From contig NZ_AP018689.1 in NCBI RefSeq assembly GCF_002157735.2, positions 1,707,619-1,771,618 on the forward strand: a stretch of DNA of 64,000 nucleotides, in the 5' to 3' direction. Shown here piece after piece: positions 39,706-51,072 of this stretch. This stretch comes from Vibrio aphrogenes. GTDB lineage: Bacteria; Pseudomonadota; Gammaproteobacteria; Enterobacterales; Vibrionaceae. Made by a program: the position numbers and the translations under genes. Within the stretch, counting starts at the first letter, position 1. Every line of letters starts with the position of its first letter. Under the pieces are notes generated by a model. It searched no databases and was not told the origin of the DNA. It saw nothing but the letters and a program-made list of their open reading frames with translations.

Positions 39706-40176
39706 GTGAAAATTCAACTTATTGCAGTCGGTACAAAAATGCCTAAATGGGTCGAAGACGGGTTTTATGAATATCAACGCCGCTTCCCAAATGATATGCC
39801 TTTTGATCTTGTCGAAATTCCAGCAGGAAAGCGGGGGAAAAATGCCGATATTGCTCGTATCCTACAAAAAGAAGGTGAAGCAATGTTAGCGGCCGTGCCT
39901 AAAGGTAACCGCATTATCACTTTAGATATTCCCGGTAAACGTTGGGATACCAATGAATTAGCGTCTCAACTTGATGCTTGGAAATTGGATGGCAGAGATG
40001 TCTCAATTTTGATTGGTGGCCCTGAAGGACTGGCTCCTGCTTGTAAAGCCGCCGCCGATCAAAGCTGGTCTTTATCTCCTTTAACCTTGCCTCACCCTAT
40101 GGTGCGAGTCATTATGGCTGAAAGCCTGTATCGTGCTTGGAGTGTGACAACTAATCACCCGTATCATCGAGAATAG
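39706..40176 (+). CDS. rlmH: 23S rRNA pseudouridine1915 N3-methyltransferase RlmH
   Basis: The 156-aa SPOUT methyltransferase acts on the 70S ribosome. Motifs: [31 protein letters not shown] and the C-terminal [18 protein letters not shown]...HPYHRE knot. GTG start. mrdA follows after 6 bp. Confidence 0.96.
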   Translation: MKIQLIAVGTKMPKWVEDGFYEYQRRFPNDMPFDLVEIPAGKRGKNADIARILQKEGEAMLAAVPKGNRIITLDIPGKRWDTNELASQLDAWKLDGRDVSILIGGPEGLAPACKAAADQSWSLSPLTLPHPMVRVIMAESLYRAWSVTTNHPYHRE

Positions 40177-40182
40177 TGACCA

Positions 40183-42084
40183 ATGAGACGCAAACGTAGC
40201 CCAATACGTGATTATACTGCGGAAGCCAAACTTTTTACGCGACGCGCCATTGTGGCGTTTGTGGGCATCATGGTATTGGTCGGCATTTTGCTGGCCAATC
40301 TCTACTATATTCAAGTCAAGCAATATCAAGACTACAAAACTCGCTCCAATGATAACCGTATAAAAATCGTTCCGATCGCTCCGAACCGTGGTTTAATCTA
40401 CGATCGTAATGGTCATTTATTAGCCTCAAACCGCCCTGTATTTAATTTAGAAGTCACCCCTGAAAAGGTAAAAGACATCGATAAAACCATTGCCGAATTA
40501 CGCAAGATTTTACCGATCACAGACGAGCAAATCGAAGCCTTTCAAAAAGAACGTACCCATATTCGACATTACAAACCGGTGCCCTTACTCACCCAGCTCA
40601 GTGATGAAGAAGTGGCTAAATTTTCCGTCAATCAATATCAATTTCCTGGGGTTGAAATTACCGCCGCCTTAAAGCGGTATTATCCGTATGGCGAAGTGCT
40701 TACTCACGTATTAGGCTATGTCTCTCGTATCAATGACCGTGATATTCAGCGTTTAACCGAAGAAGATAAAGTCTCTAATTATCAAGCAACCCGAGATATC
40801 GGTAAGCTAGGTATTGAGCGTTATTATGAAGATGTTTTACACGGTACATCAGGCTACCAAGAAGTTGAAGTCAATAGCCGTGGGCGTATTATCCGCACGT
40901 TGAAATATGTTCCGCCGGTCCCAGGTAAAGATATCGTGTTAAATCTCGATATTAATCTACAAAAATACGCATTTGGCTTAATGGACGATCGTCGTGGCTC
41001 AATCATCATTCTCGATCCTAAAGACAATGGTGTGTTAGCGATGGTTTCAAGCCCAAGTTATGATCCAAATGCCTTTGTGCATGGTATCAGTAACAAAGCC
41101 TACCGGGATTTACTCAATGACCCTGATCGCCCATTAGTGAATCGTGCCACATTAGGTATCTATCCCCCCGCTTCTACCGTCAAACCTTTTATCGCCGTGT
41201 CGGCCTTAACAGAAGGAGTGATTACTCCTAAGACGACCCGTAATGACCCTGGTATCTGGTATATTCCGCATGCCCGTAACCACAAAGGTTATCGAGATTG
41301 GAGCCGTTGGGGACATGGCGTCGTAGATGTCAAAAAAGCCATCGAAGAATCGGTGGATACTTTCTTTTATCAAGTGGCGTTTGATCTTGGAATAGACAGA
41401 CTGTCGACTTGGATGAATAAATTTGGTTTTGGTGAATATACCGGTATTGATATTCATGAAGAAAGCAGCGCTAATATGCCGACACGTGACTGGAAAATGG
41501 CGCGTCATCGTACGCCTTGGTATCAAGGGGATACTATTCCCGTCGGTATCGGGCAAGGTTATTGGACAGCCACGCCAATGCAAATCGCTAAAGCATTATC
41601 CGTCTTGGTGTCACACGGCAAAGTGAGGGCTCCTCACCTTTTACGTGCCACCATAGATAAAGAAAAGCCAGATCAAAAACCGGTTCTGAGCCCAATAAAA
41701 ACCTTCCCTTCCATTGATAATGTGAAGACATCTGATTGGGAACTCGCCGAAGAAGGCATGCACCTTGTTGCGACAGGTTCTCGTGGTACTGCTCGTCGTG
41801 CCTTCTATGGTGCGAAATATGAAGCAGCGGTCAAATCAGGTACGGCGCAAGTCTATGGCCTTAAAGAAGGTGAAAAATATAATGCTTCTGAAATTGCAGA
41901 ACATTTGCGCGACCATGCCTTATTAATGGGGTTTGCACCACTAAAAGATCCCAAACTGATTGTCGCCATGGTACTTGAAAATGCCGGTGGTGGTTCTGGT
42001 GTCGGTGGTCCAATTGCCCGAGAAATTTTTGACCATGTCTTGGTTGAGTCTAAACAACAAGCCAGTAAAGAGGATAAAAAGTAG
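40183..42084 (+). CDS. mrdA: penicillin-binding protein 2 (MrdA)
   Basis: The 633-aa class B PBP is the elongasome transpeptidase. An N-terminal membrane anchor ([22 protein letters not shown]) precedes the PBP dimerisation domain and the transpeptidase motifs: S-x-x-K (PPASTVKPF), S-x-D/N ([10 protein letters not shown]) and KSGT. It overlaps no gene, and rodA starts 2 bp after the stop. Confidence 0.97.
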   Translation: MRRKRSPIRDYTAEAKLFTRRAIVAFVGIMVLVGILLANLYYIQVKQYQDYKTRSNDNRIKIVPIAPNRGLIYDRNGHLLASNRPVFNLEVTPEKVKDIDKTIAELRKILPITDEQIEAFQKERTHIRHYKPVPLLTQLSDEEVAKFSVNQYQFPGVEITAALKRYYPYGEVLTHVLGYVSRINDRDIQRLTEEDKVSNYQATRDIGKLGIERYYEDVLHGTSGYQEVEVNSRGRIIRTLKYVPPVPGKDIVLNLDINLQKYAFGLMDDRRGSIIILDPKDNGVLAMVSSPSYDPNAFVHGISNKAYRDLLNDPDRPLVNRATLGIYPPASTVKPFIAVSALTEGVITPKTTRNDPGIWYIPHARNHKGYRDWSRWGHGVVDVKKAIEESVDTFFYQVAFDLGIDRLSTWMNKFGFGEYTGIDIHEESSANMPTRDWKMARHRTPWYQGDTIPVGIGQGYWTATPMQIAKALSVLVSHGKVRAPHLLRATIDKEKPDQKPVLSPIKTFPSIDNVKTSDWELAEEGMHLVATGSRGTARRAFYGAKYEAAVKSGTAQVYGLKEGEKYNASEIAEHLRDHALLMGFAPLKDPKLIVAMVLENAGGGSGVGGPIAREIFDHVLVESKQQASKEDKK

Positions 42085-42085
42085 T

Positions 42086-43207
42086 ATGAAAATGGATCCT
42101 GCTACCGGTCAAAATCGTTCATTCTTCGATCGAATCCATCTCGATCTCCCCTTGGTACTTGGTATTTTATTATTAATGGCAATGGGGCTGGTTATTATGT
42201 ACAGCGCCAGTGGCCAAGATTATGTCAGAATGGATCAACAAGCGATGAGGATGTTACTTTCTCTCATCGTGATGTTCTGTCTGGCTCAAGTGAATCCAAG
42301 AACCTTAGAATCATTCGCACCAATAATGTATCTCATGGGCGTCACCTTATTGTTGGGGGTATTGCTGTTTGGTGAGATTTCTAAAGGAGCACAACGTTGG
42401 CTAGACCTGGGCTTTATTCGATTCCAACCTTCCGAGTTTCTCAAACTAGCCGTGCCTTTGATGGTGGCACGATATATAGGTAAGCGTCCGTTGCCTCCAA
42501 CCTTCAGAGTGCTTATCACTTCATTAGTATTGGTTTGTTTGCCTACCATACTGATCGCAAAGCAACCCGATTTAGGTACGTCTATTTTAATCGCCGCCTC
42601 TGGGATTTTTGTGATCTTTCTTGCGGGTATCAGTTGGAAAATCATTTTTGCCGCCGCTGCCGCTATTGGGGCCTTCATCCCTATTCTGTGGTTCTTCTTG
42701 ATGCATGAGTATCAAAAAACTCGGGTAAGAACGCTGTTTAACCCTGAATCGGACCCATTAGGCGCTGGTTACCATATTATACAAAGCAAAATTGCTATCG
42801 GCTCTGGTGGGCTCACGGGGAAAGGTTGGTTACATGGTACTCAATCACAACTCGAATTTGTGCCAGAGCGTCACACCGATTTCATCTTTGCGGTCATTGC
42901 AGAAGAATGGGGAATTATCGGTGTCACGGTATTGCTCTCGGTCTATTTATTCATTATTGCCCGCGGGCTTTACCTTGCCGCGCAAGCTCAAACGGCTTTT
43001 GGACGAATGATGGGTGGTAGTATCGTATTAAGTTTCTTTGTGTATGTATTTGTAAATATTGGTATGGTCAGTGGCATTTTGCCAGTGGTCGGTGTACCTT
43101 TGCCTCTGATTAGTTATGGGGGAACGTCCATGATCACCCTACTGGCTGGATTTGGTATTTTAATGTCCATTCACACTCATAGAAAAATGCTTTCAAAGGC
43201 GAATTAA
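42086..43207 (+). CDS. mrdB: SEDS peptidoglycan polymerase RodA (MrdB)
   Basis: The 373-aa, ten-helix glycosyltransferase works with PBP2 in cell elongation. SEDS signatures: [29 protein letters not shown] and [12 protein letters not shown]. The start at 42086 (MKMDPATGQ) is taken; the frame is open further into mrdA but unconserved there. Confidence 0.97.
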   Translation: MKMDPATGQNRSFFDRIHLDLPLVLGILLLMAMGLVIMYSASGQDYVRMDQQAMRMLLSLIVMFCLAQVNPRTLESFAPIMYLMGVTLLLGVLLFGEISKGAQRWLDLGFIRFQPSEFLKLAVPLMVARYIGKRPLPPTFRVLITSLVLVCLPTILIAKQPDLGTSILIAASGIFVIFLAGISWKIIFAAAAAIGAFIPILWFFLMHEYQKTRVRTLFNPESDPLGAGYHIIQSKIAIGSGGLTGKGWLHGTQSQLEFVPERHTDFIFAVIAEEWGIIGVTVLLSVYLFIIARGLYLAAQAQTAFGRMMGGSIVLSFFVYVFVNIGMVSGILPVVGVPLPLISYGGTSMITLLAGFGILMSIHTHRKMLSKAN

Positions 43208-43211
43208 AATC

Positions 43212-43994
43212 ATGAAAAAATATTATCGCTACGGCCTGTGGATGGCCTTTATGATCCTAGCAGGATGTTCATCATCTAATGACCGTTATAAGCTCTCTGA
43301 TGATGTCGCACCTGAAGACCCTATTTCTGTTGCCAACATTGAAAATGCCCACCCGCGCTATGAACCATTTAGCCGCAGTGGCAATAAAGACTATACCTTA
43401 CGAGGTAAACACTATCAGATAGTGAAAGATCCGACAGGCTTTACTCAATCTGGCTACGCTTCTTGGTATGGTAAAAAATTTCATGGTCACTTAACCTCTA
43501 ATGGTGAAGTCTATGACATGTATTCTATGTCTGCAGCCCATAAAACCCTACCAATCCCGAGTTATGTCAAAGTAACTAATACCGCTAATGGTAAAACTGC
43601 GATTGTCAGAATTAATGACCGAGGCCCTTTTCATGATGGTCGAATCATTGATTTAAGCTACGCTGCTGCTTATAAGCTGGGTGTCTATCAAGCAGGAACC
43701 GCCCCCGTAAAAATCGACTACATCAGCGTGGCAAAAACAAACGTGGATCACGCCTATTCAAAAGAAGAATACTTGATTCAAGTGGCGGCGGTATCAAATG
43801 CGGAAAAAGCGCGAACTTTAGCGGTCAATCTTGGTCAAAAGTACTCCGCACAATATAGTGTGGAAACACAGAGCAAAATACATCGAATTATGTTGGGGCC
43901 TTGGAAAGATCAAACCGCCGCCAATAAAGTGTTACATCAGCTTCAACAAAATGGTTATGGTTCTGCTTTTATGAAACATAAAACACGCCAATAA
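43212..43994 (+). CDS. rlpA: septal/lateral ring lipoprotein RlpA
   Basis: The 260-aa lipoprotein (lipobox ILAGC) has a double-psi beta-barrel (SGYASWYGKKFHGHLTSNGE; RINDRGPFHDGRIIDLS) and a C-terminal SPOR domain (about 185-258) binding denuded glycan. In some species it is a lytic transglycosylase; the catalytic His and Asp region (KKFHG, NDRGPF) is present. Part of the mrdAB-rlpA-dacA order. Confidence 0.94.
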   Translation: MKKYYRYGLWMAFMILAGCSSSNDRYKLSDDVAPEDPISVANIENAHPRYEPFSRSGNKDYTLRGKHYQIVKDPTGFTQSGYASWYGKKFHGHLTSNGEVYDMYSMSAAHKTLPIPSYVKVTNTANGKTAIVRINDRGPFHDGRIIDLSYAAAYKLGVYQAGTAPVKIDYISVAKTNVDHAYSKEEYLIQVAAVSNAEKARTLAVNLGQKYSAQYSVETQSKIHRIMLGPWKDQTAANKVLHQLQQNGYGSAFMKHKTRQ

Positions 43995-44142
43995 CCGATA
44001 CAATAAGTTTCGCCCTTTGTCGTCTTGCGGTTAAACGATATTGCCAGTTTTCGTCGTCTTGGAACCATATCTGATTTATAGAAAAGTTTCTGATAGAATA
44101 CGGAAAATCTATGTTCACCTAAATATTGATTGCATTTATCAC

Positions 44143-45330
44143 ATGAAAAATACGGCTAAATATCTTACATCTTTGCTAATGCCAACATTAGCACTTTCTG
44201 CATCATTGGTTTCATTGAATGCGTCTGCAGCGGATCCCATTGTTGTGCCTAACGCACCTGAAATTGCCGCTCAAAGTTTTGTTTTAATGGATTACCATTC
44301 TGGCAAAATTTTAGCAGAAAAAAACATGGATGAGCGTCGCCACCCAGCGAGCTTAACCAAAATGCTGACCAGCTATGTTATCGGACAAGAAATCAAATCT
44401 GGCAGTATTTCACGCTCTGATGAAGTAGTGATCAGTGAAAATGCCTGGGCTAAAAACTTCCCAGATTCATCAAAAATGTTCATCGAAGTGGGCAAAACCG
44501 TCACTGTAGATGAACTAAACCAAGGTATTATCGTTGATTCAGGTAACGATGCTTGCGTAGCAATGGCAGAACACATTGCCGGTTCTGAGGATTCTTTTGT
44601 AGATCTTATGAATCAGTGGGCACAAAAAATTGGCATGGTAAACTCTCACTTTGTCAACGTTCATGGTCTGGATAATGATGAACACTATTCAACGGCACAT
44701 GACCTTGCTATTTTAGGCGCAGCGTTAATTCGCGATGTACCAGAAGAATACAAAATTTACGCTCAAAAATCGTTCACTTATAACGGTATCACTCAATACA
44801 ACCGAAATGGTTTATTGTGGGATAAAAGCATGCACGTAGACGGCATTAAAACCGGTCATACTGATGGTGCGGGTTACAACTTAGTAACCTCAGCAACTGA
44901 AGGTGATATGCGTCTAGTGGCTGTAGTGATGGGCACAAAAAATGAAAATGCCCGTAAAGCTGAAAGCAAAAAACTATTAAACTTTGGTTTCCGTTTCTTT
45001 GAAACCGTTGCACCACACAAAGCCAACGAAGAGTTTGTAAAAGAAAAAATCTGGATGGGTGACAAAAGTGAGATCTCACTTGGTGTAAAAGAAAATACTT
45101 ACGTTACGGTTCCACGTGGACAAGCGAAAAATCTTTCTGCTAGCTTCGTTCTTGATAAAGAGCTAAAAGCTCCTATCAATAAAGGCGATGTCGTCGGTAA
45201 ACTGTTCTACCAATTAAATGGTAAAGATGTCGCAGAATACCCACTTGTCGCTCAAGAAGAAGTAAAAGAAGGTGGTATCTTCAGTCGCATGATCGATTAC
45301 ATTGTGCTGTTATTCAAAAGCTGGTTCTAA
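44143..45330 (+). CDS. dacA: D-alanyl-D-alanine carboxypeptidase (PBP5, DacA)
   Basis: The 395-aa precursor has a Sec signal (LLMPTLALSASLVSLNASAADP), a peptidase S11 domain with SLTK (HPASLTKML), SGN (DSGNDAC) and KTG (GIKTGHTDGAG), the PBP5 C-terminal beta domain and an amphipathic anchor (IDYIVLLFKSWF). It trims pentapeptides in the periplasm. Start 44143 is chosen because it begins the signal peptide; no good ribosome binding site is visible. Confidence 0.95.
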   Translation: MKNTAKYLTSLLMPTLALSASLVSLNASAADPIVVPNAPEIAAQSFVLMDYHSGKILAEKNMDERRHPASLTKMLTSYVIGQEIKSGSISRSDEVVISENAWAKNFPDSSKMFIEVGKTVTVDELNQGIIVDSGNDACVAMAEHIAGSEDSFVDLMNQWAQKIGMVNSHFVNVHGLDNDEHYSTAHDLAILGAALIRDVPEEYKIYAQKSFTYNGITQYNRNGLLWDKSMHVDGIKTGHTDGAGYNLVTSATEGDMRLVAVVMGTKNENARKAESKKLLNFGFRFFETVAPHKANEEFVKEKIWMGDKSEISLGVKENTYVTVPRGQAKNLSASFVLDKELKAPINKGDVVGKLFYQLNGKDVAEYPLVAQEEVKEGGIFSRMIDYIVLLFKSWF

Positions 45331-45396
45331 TCTTTAGTAACCAATGTAGTGACCCATTGCTGGGATAACCACATAATTGAAGAACAAACTGAATCA

Positions 45397-45425
45397 CAAA
45401 AAGTCGCCAATGGCGGCTTTTTTGT
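45397..45425 (+). terminator. intrinsic terminator after dacA
   Basis: AAAAGTCGCC, loop AAT, GGCGGCTTTTTTG. Confidence 0.85.
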
Positions 45426-45622
45426 TTTCACGACTATCAATACAGCCTCAAGAAAAAAGATAATTATTTCATAGGCTTTATTATTTTTATTTTCCCCCCA
45501 TCTATAGATAAACAACTAAACAGCATAAACTATGCGATATAGATAGACTCAGAGTGTTGAGATCCGACGCTGATCCCATTACTATGCACGCTTTATCGCA
45601 CCTTTCCCTTCAGGAGTACGGT

Positions 45623-45892
45623 ATGCAAGAGCAACCAAAACTAAGAGACTTACTTGAATTTCCTTGCCAATTTACATACAAAGTTATGGGCTATGCAAAA
45701 CCTGAATTACCCGATTTGGTATTGAGTGTTATTCAACAGCACGCCCCTGGCGATTATTCTCCAAACGTCAAACCAAGTGGTAAAGGTACTTACCATTCCG
45801 TATCTATTACCATTACAGCAACATCAATCGAGCAAGTTGAAACTCTGTATAAAGAACTTGGCGATATTGAAATCGTTAGAATGGTACTGTAA
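45623..45892 (+). CDS. ybeD: YbeD (DUF493) protein
   Basis: The 89-aa ACT-like protein ([36 protein letters not shown]) is conserved between dacA and lipB. Function is uncertain. CAGGAG fixes the start at 45623. Confidence 0.92.
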   Translation: MQEQPKLRDLLEFPCQFTYKVMGYAKPELPDLVLSVIQQHAPGDYSPNVKPSGKGTYHSVSITITATSIEQVETLYKELGDIEIVRMVL

Positions 45893-46038
45893 TACTATTG
45901 TTTCCATCGAGGATCAGCGCTATACCCTTACTCTTCATCAGTATTTACACTGAGCAATTCGGTTTATACTATTAGCCTGATCCTTTCTATCGAATACAAT
46001 AACACCCCATTCTTCCATTTTGCTTTAGGAATCTGTGC

Positions 46039-46731
46039 ATGGATAGTCAAACAGAACACGTCGAGATAGTGGAACCCGCGATCGCCTCTCCTGAACATAT
46101 CATCATCCGACAATTGGGCCGTCAAGACTATGAACCCGTCTGGCAAGCCATGCACCGCTTTACCGATGAACGTGACGCGCATACTCCAGATGAAATCTGG
46201 TTAGTCGAACACAACCCTGTCTTCACTCAAGGACAAGCTGGTAAAGTTGAGCACTTATTGAATACTGGTGATATTCCCGTCGTACAGAGTGACCGTGGAG
46301 GACAAGTGACGTATCATGGACCTGGACAAATTGTCGCCTATTTCATGATAAACTTACGCCGTAAACATATTGGTGTACGTGAACTGGTCAGCCATATCGA
46401 AAATATCGTGATAGAAACGCTCAAGTCATTCAATATTGAATCGGCCGCTCGCCCCGATGCACCTGGTGTCTATGTCGATTCTCGAAAAATTTGTTCGCTA
46501 GGACTACGCATTCGTAAAGGCTGCTCTTTTCATGGTCTAGCGCTTAACGTTAATATGGATTTATCTCCCTTTTTGCGTATTAACCCTTGCGGTTATGCTG
46601 GAATGGAAATGGTACAAGTAAAAGATGTTAATGGACCAAACGATATCCATACTGTTGAACATGCCCTAATACAACAAATCACTCAACAGCTGAAATATTG
46701 CCAAGTTGATATCACCGACCAGCCTCGCTAA
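46039..46731 (+). CDS. lipB: octanoyltransferase LipB
   Basis: The 230-aa enzyme moves octanoate from acyl carrier protein to lipoyl domains. Motifs: [38 protein letters not shown] with the conserved Lys, and the catalytic Cys in [12 protein letters not shown]. lipA follows after 66 bp. Confidence 0.96.
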   Translation: MDSQTEHVEIVEPAIASPEHIIIRQLGRQDYEPVWQAMHRFTDERDAHTPDEIWLVEHNPVFTQGQAGKVEHLLNTGDIPVVQSDRGGQVTYHGPGQIVAYFMINLRRKHIGVRELVSHIENIVIETLKSFNIESAARPDAPGVYVDSRKICSLGLRIRKGCSFHGLALNVNMDLSPFLRINPCGYAGMEMVQVKDVNGPNDIHTVEHALIQQITQQLKYCQVDITDQPR

Positions 46732-46797
46732 CGAGTCAGTCAATAACACAATTTGCAAAGCTTAATTACATTGAACCGCTTTAAAAAGTAGGAAGTT

Positions 46798-47763
46798 ATG
46801 AGTAAACCAATCCAAATGGAACAAGGCGTTAAGTACCGCGACGCTGATAAAATGGCATTAATTCCCACTAAAACTGTTGCCGTAGAAAAATCAGAAGTTC
46901 TACGTAAACCAGAATGGATGAAGATCAAACTGCCAAGTGACAGCCAACGTATTCAAGACATTAAAGCGGCAATGCGTAAAAATAACCTGCATTCTGTCTG
47001 TGAAGAAGCTTCTTGCCCTAACCTTGCCGAGTGCTTTAATCATGGCACAGCCACCTTTATGATCCTTGGGGCCATTTGTACTCGTCGTTGCCCTTTCTGT
47101 GATGTCGCTCATGGCCGCCCTAATGCTCCCGAAGCCAATGAACCTCAAAAGCTGGCGCAAACCATTAAAGACATGAAATTGAAATACGTCGTGATCACTT
47201 CTGTTGACCGCGATGATTTACGCGATGGTGGAGCCAAACACTTTGCCGATTGTAATAAAGCGATTCGAGAACAAAGCCCGCATATTAAGATTGAAACCTT
47301 AGTCCCGGACTTTCGTGGTCGCATGGATGTCGCCTTAGAGTTATTAAAAGATAATCCACCCGATGTTTTTAACCATAACCTAGAAACTGCGCCCCGCTTA
47401 TATCGCCGAGCACGTCCTGGGGCCAACTACAAATGGTCATTGCAATTACTGCAAAAATTTAAAGAGCAGCACCCACATATCCCAACAAAATCAGGATTAA
47501 TGATGGGCTTAGGTGAAACAAAAGAAGAAATCATCGAAGTGCTGAAAGATCTACGTGCTCACGGCGTTACTATGCTTACCCTAGGGCAGTATCTCGCACC
47601 AAGCCGCCATCACTTGCCAGTGGAACGTTATGTCCCGCCTTCTGAGTTTGATGAGTTAAAAGAAATTGCTCTAGAACTAGGCTTTACTCACGCAGCTTGT
47701 GGCCCATTTGTACGCTCTTCCTATCATGCGGATATGCAGGCACAAGGGATTGAGATTAAGTAA
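46798..47763 (+). CDS. lipA: lipoyl synthase LipA
   Basis: The 321-aa radical-SAM enzyme inserts two sulfurs into octanoyl groups. The auxiliary cluster [12 protein letters not shown] and the SAM-cluster CTRRCPFC are both present, and the C-terminal RSSYHAD holds the conserved serine. Followed by heptamer repeats and a terminator. Confidence 0.97.
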   Translation: MSKPIQMEQGVKYRDADKMALIPTKTVAVEKSEVLRKPEWMKIKLPSDSQRIQDIKAAMRKNNLHSVCEEASCPNLAECFNHGTATFMILGAICTRRCPFCDVAHGRPNAPEANEPQKLAQTIKDMKLKYVVITSVDRDDLRDGGAKHFADCNKAIREQSPHIKIETLVPDFRGRMDVALELLKDNPPDVFNHNLETAPRLYRRARPGANYKWSLQLLQKFKEQHPHIPTKSGLMMGLGETKEEIIEVLKDLRAHGVTMLTLGQYLAPSRHHLPVERYVPPSEFDELKEIALELGFTHAACGPFVRSSYHADMQAQGIEIK

Positions 47764-47793
47764 ACAACGAAGCTCGGTATGCGGGCGCTTCGC

Positions 47794-47820
47794 TACTCGT
47801 TACTCGTTACTCGTTACTCG
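47794..47820. repeat. tandem heptamer repeat (TACTCGT, nearly four copies)
   Basis: Three full units and one 6-base unit just after lipA. A related CGAG series lies across the terminator at 47937-47962 (CGAGAAACGAGCTTCCGAG). Confidence 0.9.
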
Positions 47821-47863
47821 AAAAAAAAGGTTAATTTTGAGTTTCTAGCGTTACGATAAGCAT

Positions 47864-47898
47864 AAAAAAAGATCGCGACTTAAATCGCGATCTTTTTT
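47864..47898. terminator. bidirectional terminator between lipA and proA
   Basis: AAAAAAAGATCGCGA / TCGCGATCTTTTTT between convergent genes, with A and T runs on both sides. Confidence 0.92.
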
Positions 47899-47970
47899 GT
47901 TTCTGGTAACTTCGTAGTTCGGAAAGGACAACGTCGAGAAACGAGCTTCCGAGTCACGAGATTTGGCTGT

Positions 47971-49221
47971 TTATTGTCGAATTAAATAATCCGCCTTACC
48001 CACCCACTTATAGCTTGTGAGCTCTTCTAAGCCCATAGGGCCACGAGCATGCAGCTTTTGCGTAGAGACCGCCACTTCGGCACCAAGACCAAATTGAGCA
48101 CCATCCGTAAAACGTGTAGACGCATTCACATAGACAGCAGCAGAACCGGCCGAGTTAATGAATAATTCTGCGTTTCGAAGCGATTCCGTCATGATGGCAT
48201 CAGAGTGGCTGGCATTGTGAACTTGCATATGCTCAATCGCCTCTGCAATCTCAGAGACTACTTTAATGCCTAAGGTGTAACTTAACCATTCAGTATCAAA
48301 ATCACCTTCTTGAGCATCGCGTACTTGTGGGTTCTCACCTAATATTGCTTTTGCTTTTGGCTCAACCACTAAAGCCACTTTTTCACCGAGCTGTTGTGCT
48401 AATTTAGGTAAAAACTCTGCGGCAACTTTTTCATGCACCAATAACGTATCAAGAGAGTTACAAGCCGATGGACGTTGTACTTTTGCATTTTCAATCACAT
48501 CGATAGATTTCGCTAAATCTGCAGTTTCATCGACAAAAATATGACTGATCCCAAAGCCACCAATAATTACAGGAATGGTACTGTTTTCTTTACACATTTT
48601 ATGTAAACCTGCACCACCGCGAGGAATGATCATATCGACATAATCATCCAATTTGAGTAGCTGGGAAACCAATTCACGATCCGGCTTTTCAATATATTGC
48701 ACTGACGCCGCAGGTAGGCCGGCTTTTTGTAAAGCAATTTGAATCACCTTGACTAATTCCATATTGGAAAAAAAGGTTTCTTTCCCCCCACGTAAAATAC
48801 TGGCATTCCCTGTTTTTAGGCACAACGCCGCAATATCAATCGTTACATTCGGGCGCGCTTCATAAATGACACCGACGACCCCGAGTGGTACTCGACGCTT
48901 GGCCAACGACATCCCATTTTCTAAGACTTTGCTGTCTAATTCACTGCCCACGGGATCATTCAGGCTAATCACATTACGTACATCAGCAGCAATGCCTGCG
49001 AGACGTTGTTCATTTAATAATAATCGGTCAAGTAACGCTTCTGTCAGTCCTGCTTGTCTACCGAGTTCAATATCTTTAGCATTTGCGGCCAAAATTACCT
49101 TAGCATTAGCTTCAAGCTCATCAGCAATAATCGACAAAGCATTATTTTTTTGTGCTGTCGATGCTGTTGCAAGTTGGTAAGAGGCTTGCTTTGCCGCTTG
49201 GCCCATCAATGTTAAATCCAC
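47971..49221 (-). CDS. proA: gamma-glutamyl phosphate reductase
   Basis: The 416-aa NADPH enzyme makes glutamate-5-semialdehyde in proline synthesis. Conserved: [39 protein letters not shown] and the catalytic Cys in [14 protein letters not shown]. Second gene of proBA, 30 bp after proB. Confidence 0.97.
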   Translation of the reverse strand: MDLTLMGQAAKQASYQLATASTAQKNNALSIIADELEANAKVILAANAKDIELGRQAGLTEALLDRLLLNEQRLAGIAADVRNVISLNDPVGSELDSKVLENGMSLAKRRVPLGVVGVIYEARPNVTIDIAALCLKTGNASILRGGKETFFSNMELVKVIQIALQKAGLPAASVQYIEKPDRELVSQLLKLDDYVDMIIPRGGAGLHKMCKENSTIPVIIGGFGISHIFVDETADLAKSIDVIENAKVQRPSACNSLDTLLVHEKVAAEFLPKLAQQLGEKVALVVEPKAKAILGENPQVRDAQEGDFDTEWLSYTLGIKVVSEIAEAIEHMQVHNASHSDAIMTESLRNAELFINSAGSAAVYVNASTRFTDGAQFGLGAEVAVSTQKLHARGPMGLEELTSYKWVGKADYLIRQ

Positions 49222-49251
49222 AATGTATTCCTTTATTCTTTAGAGTCTGAC

Positions 49252-50406
49252 TTATTCTTGAATGACTACAAGATCATCACGATGAATGATGGTTGAACCG
49301 TATTCGTAGCCCAAGGTAGCTTCAATTTCCGTACTGTGTTTACCGATTAATAATTGCAATTCCGAATCAGAATAGCTGACAATGCCTTTGGCCAGCAATT
49401 GGCCATGTTGGTCACGTAAGCGAACCACATCTCCTCGCGAAAATGCGCCTTTGATTTGCGTAATACCTTTAGCAAGCAGACTGCTGCCACGTTGAATCAC
49501 CGCAGTGGCCGCACCGTCATCAATAATAAGATCGCCTACAGAGGCAGGGCCTGCCAAAATCCAACGTTTGCGGTTTTCCAATGATTCTTCTAAAGCTAAA
49601 AAGCGAGTCCCTTGAGGCTTATCACTGACCAAATCAATAATGACATTCGGGCTACTCCCAGCGGCAATGATCACTTCAATACCAGTACGGCGAGCGATAT
49701 CTGCCGCTTGTAATTTGGTTGCCATGCCACCAGTACCAAGAGTCGTCCCACTGCCACCTGCAATTTTTCTCAGTGTCTCATCAATGGTTTTCACTTCTCG
49801 AATCAATTCCGCATTCGGATCTTTACGGGGGTCTGCGGTAAAAAGACCGGATTGATCGGTCAGTAATAAGAGCTTATCAGCGCCACATAAAATCCCCACT
49901 AAGGCCGATAAGTTATCGTTATCTCCCACTTTAATTTCTGTGGTTGCAACTGCATCATTTTCATTTACAACAGGAACAATACCGTGCTCAATCAATGCAT
50001 TGATGGTGTCACGTGCATTCAAAAAACGTTCACGATCTTTTAAATCGGCACGTGTCAGCAACATTTGCCCAATCTTTATGCCATAGAGCTCAAATAATGA
50101 TTCCCATACCTGAATTAAACGGCTTTGCCCAACGGCTGCGAGTAGCTGCTTACTTGCCATTGAGTTGGGTAAGGCGGGATAACCTAAATGCTCTCGACCC
50201 GCTGCAATGGCACCAGAGGAAACGATTACAATATGATGACCTTGATTTTTAAGCTCTGCACATTGACGAACAAGCTCAACCATACGAGCTTTATTAATTT
50301 CTAAAGTGCCACCAGTTAAAACACTGGTACCAAGCTTAACCACGATTGTCTGGGAGGTTTGTGCGCTATTTTGCTCACGTTGAGTTGAAGCAGATTGAGC
50401 TGACAT
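49252..50406 (-). CDS. proB: glutamate 5-kinase
   Basis: The 384-aa enzyme phosphorylates glutamate, the feedback-regulated first step of proline synthesis. An amino-acid-kinase domain ([48 protein letters not shown]) is followed by a C-terminal PUA domain ([21 protein letters not shown]). It starts with a slightly long N-terminus. Confidence 0.97.
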   Translation of the reverse strand: MSAQSASTQREQNSAQTSQTIVVKLGTSVLTGGTLEINKARMVELVRQCAELKNQGHHIVIVSSGAIAAGREHLGYPALPNSMASKQLLAAVGQSRLIQVWESLFELYGIKIGQMLLTRADLKDRERFLNARDTINALIEHGIVPVVNENDAVATTEIKVGDNDNLSALVGILCGADKLLLLTDQSGLFTADPRKDPNAELIREVKTIDETLRKIAGGSGTTLGTGGMATKLQAADIARRTGIEVIIAAGSSPNVIIDLVSDKPQGTRFLALEESLENRKRWILAGPASVGDLIIDDGAATAVIQRGSSLLAKGITQIKGAFSRGDVVRLRDQHGQLLAKGIVSYSDSELQLLIGKHSTEIEATLGYEYGSTIIHRDDLVVIQE

Positions 50407-50606
50407 GTGATTCCTGTCAAAGATAAACTAATAATAAAAAATGATTCAATTGTTTTATCAATACCAACAGCATTTAACAAGTAAAAGATAAGGCGTGTGG
50501 CAGATTATCTACCAACACGCCTTAAAGGATGCTTTCCAGTCGTTACACTCTTGACAATAAGATCCCCCTAATCCGGTACTCACGCTACTATAAGGTAGCT
50601 ATAGAA

Positions 50607-50996
50607 TTATAAGGTATCTATAGAATTTTTATGTAAGCTTACGGTGTAGTGGTAATTGCCAGATAAAACATTCACCAATTTTTGATGAAAGTTCTCTAGT
50701 GTTCTTTCAACTTCTGATTGAGCGCTTTCAGGGATATCGACCTCAAGCCATTGGCCTTTTTCATCATATTGACCCAAGGTGTAATTGGCAATAAAAGCAT
50801 CTTGTTGCTTGTCTAATTCTAACCACCAGCCCCAAAACTCACGGCATTCTGGTGATTTTTTATCGTCGACACAAACGGATAAACAATCAAAAAGGTAGGC
50901 ATCAACGTTACATTCACCTTCACGCAGATAAGGGCCGATCGCTTTTAATGCTGTCATTAAACGATAGTGTGTTGGTGCAGATCCATCTGTCATCAT
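50607..50996 (-). CDS. crl: sigma-S-binding regulator Crl
   Basis: The 129-aa protein helps RpoS bind core RNA polymerase in stationary phase. Conserved segments: LMTALKAIGPYLREG, CLSVCVDDKKSPECREFWGWWLELD. Normal length. Lies upstream of proB and downstream of frsA. Confidence 0.95.
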   Translation of the reverse strand: MMTDGSAPTHYRLMTALKAIGPYLREGECNVDAYLFDCLSVCVDDKKSPECREFWGWWLELDKQQDAFIANYTLGQYDEKGQWLEVDIPESAQSEVERTLENFHQKLVNVLSGNYHYTVSLHKNSIDTL

Positions 50997-51072
50997 AATT
51001 CTCCATAACGTATATGATCATTAAGAATGGTATTTTCTTAAGCCACCATAGTTAATCATTTAATCACAAATG

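Noticed and set aside
41960..42085. Extended rodA start inside mrdA
   Set aside because: The extra 42 residues are out-of-frame mrdA sequence; the ATG at 42086 gives the normal RodA N-terminus.
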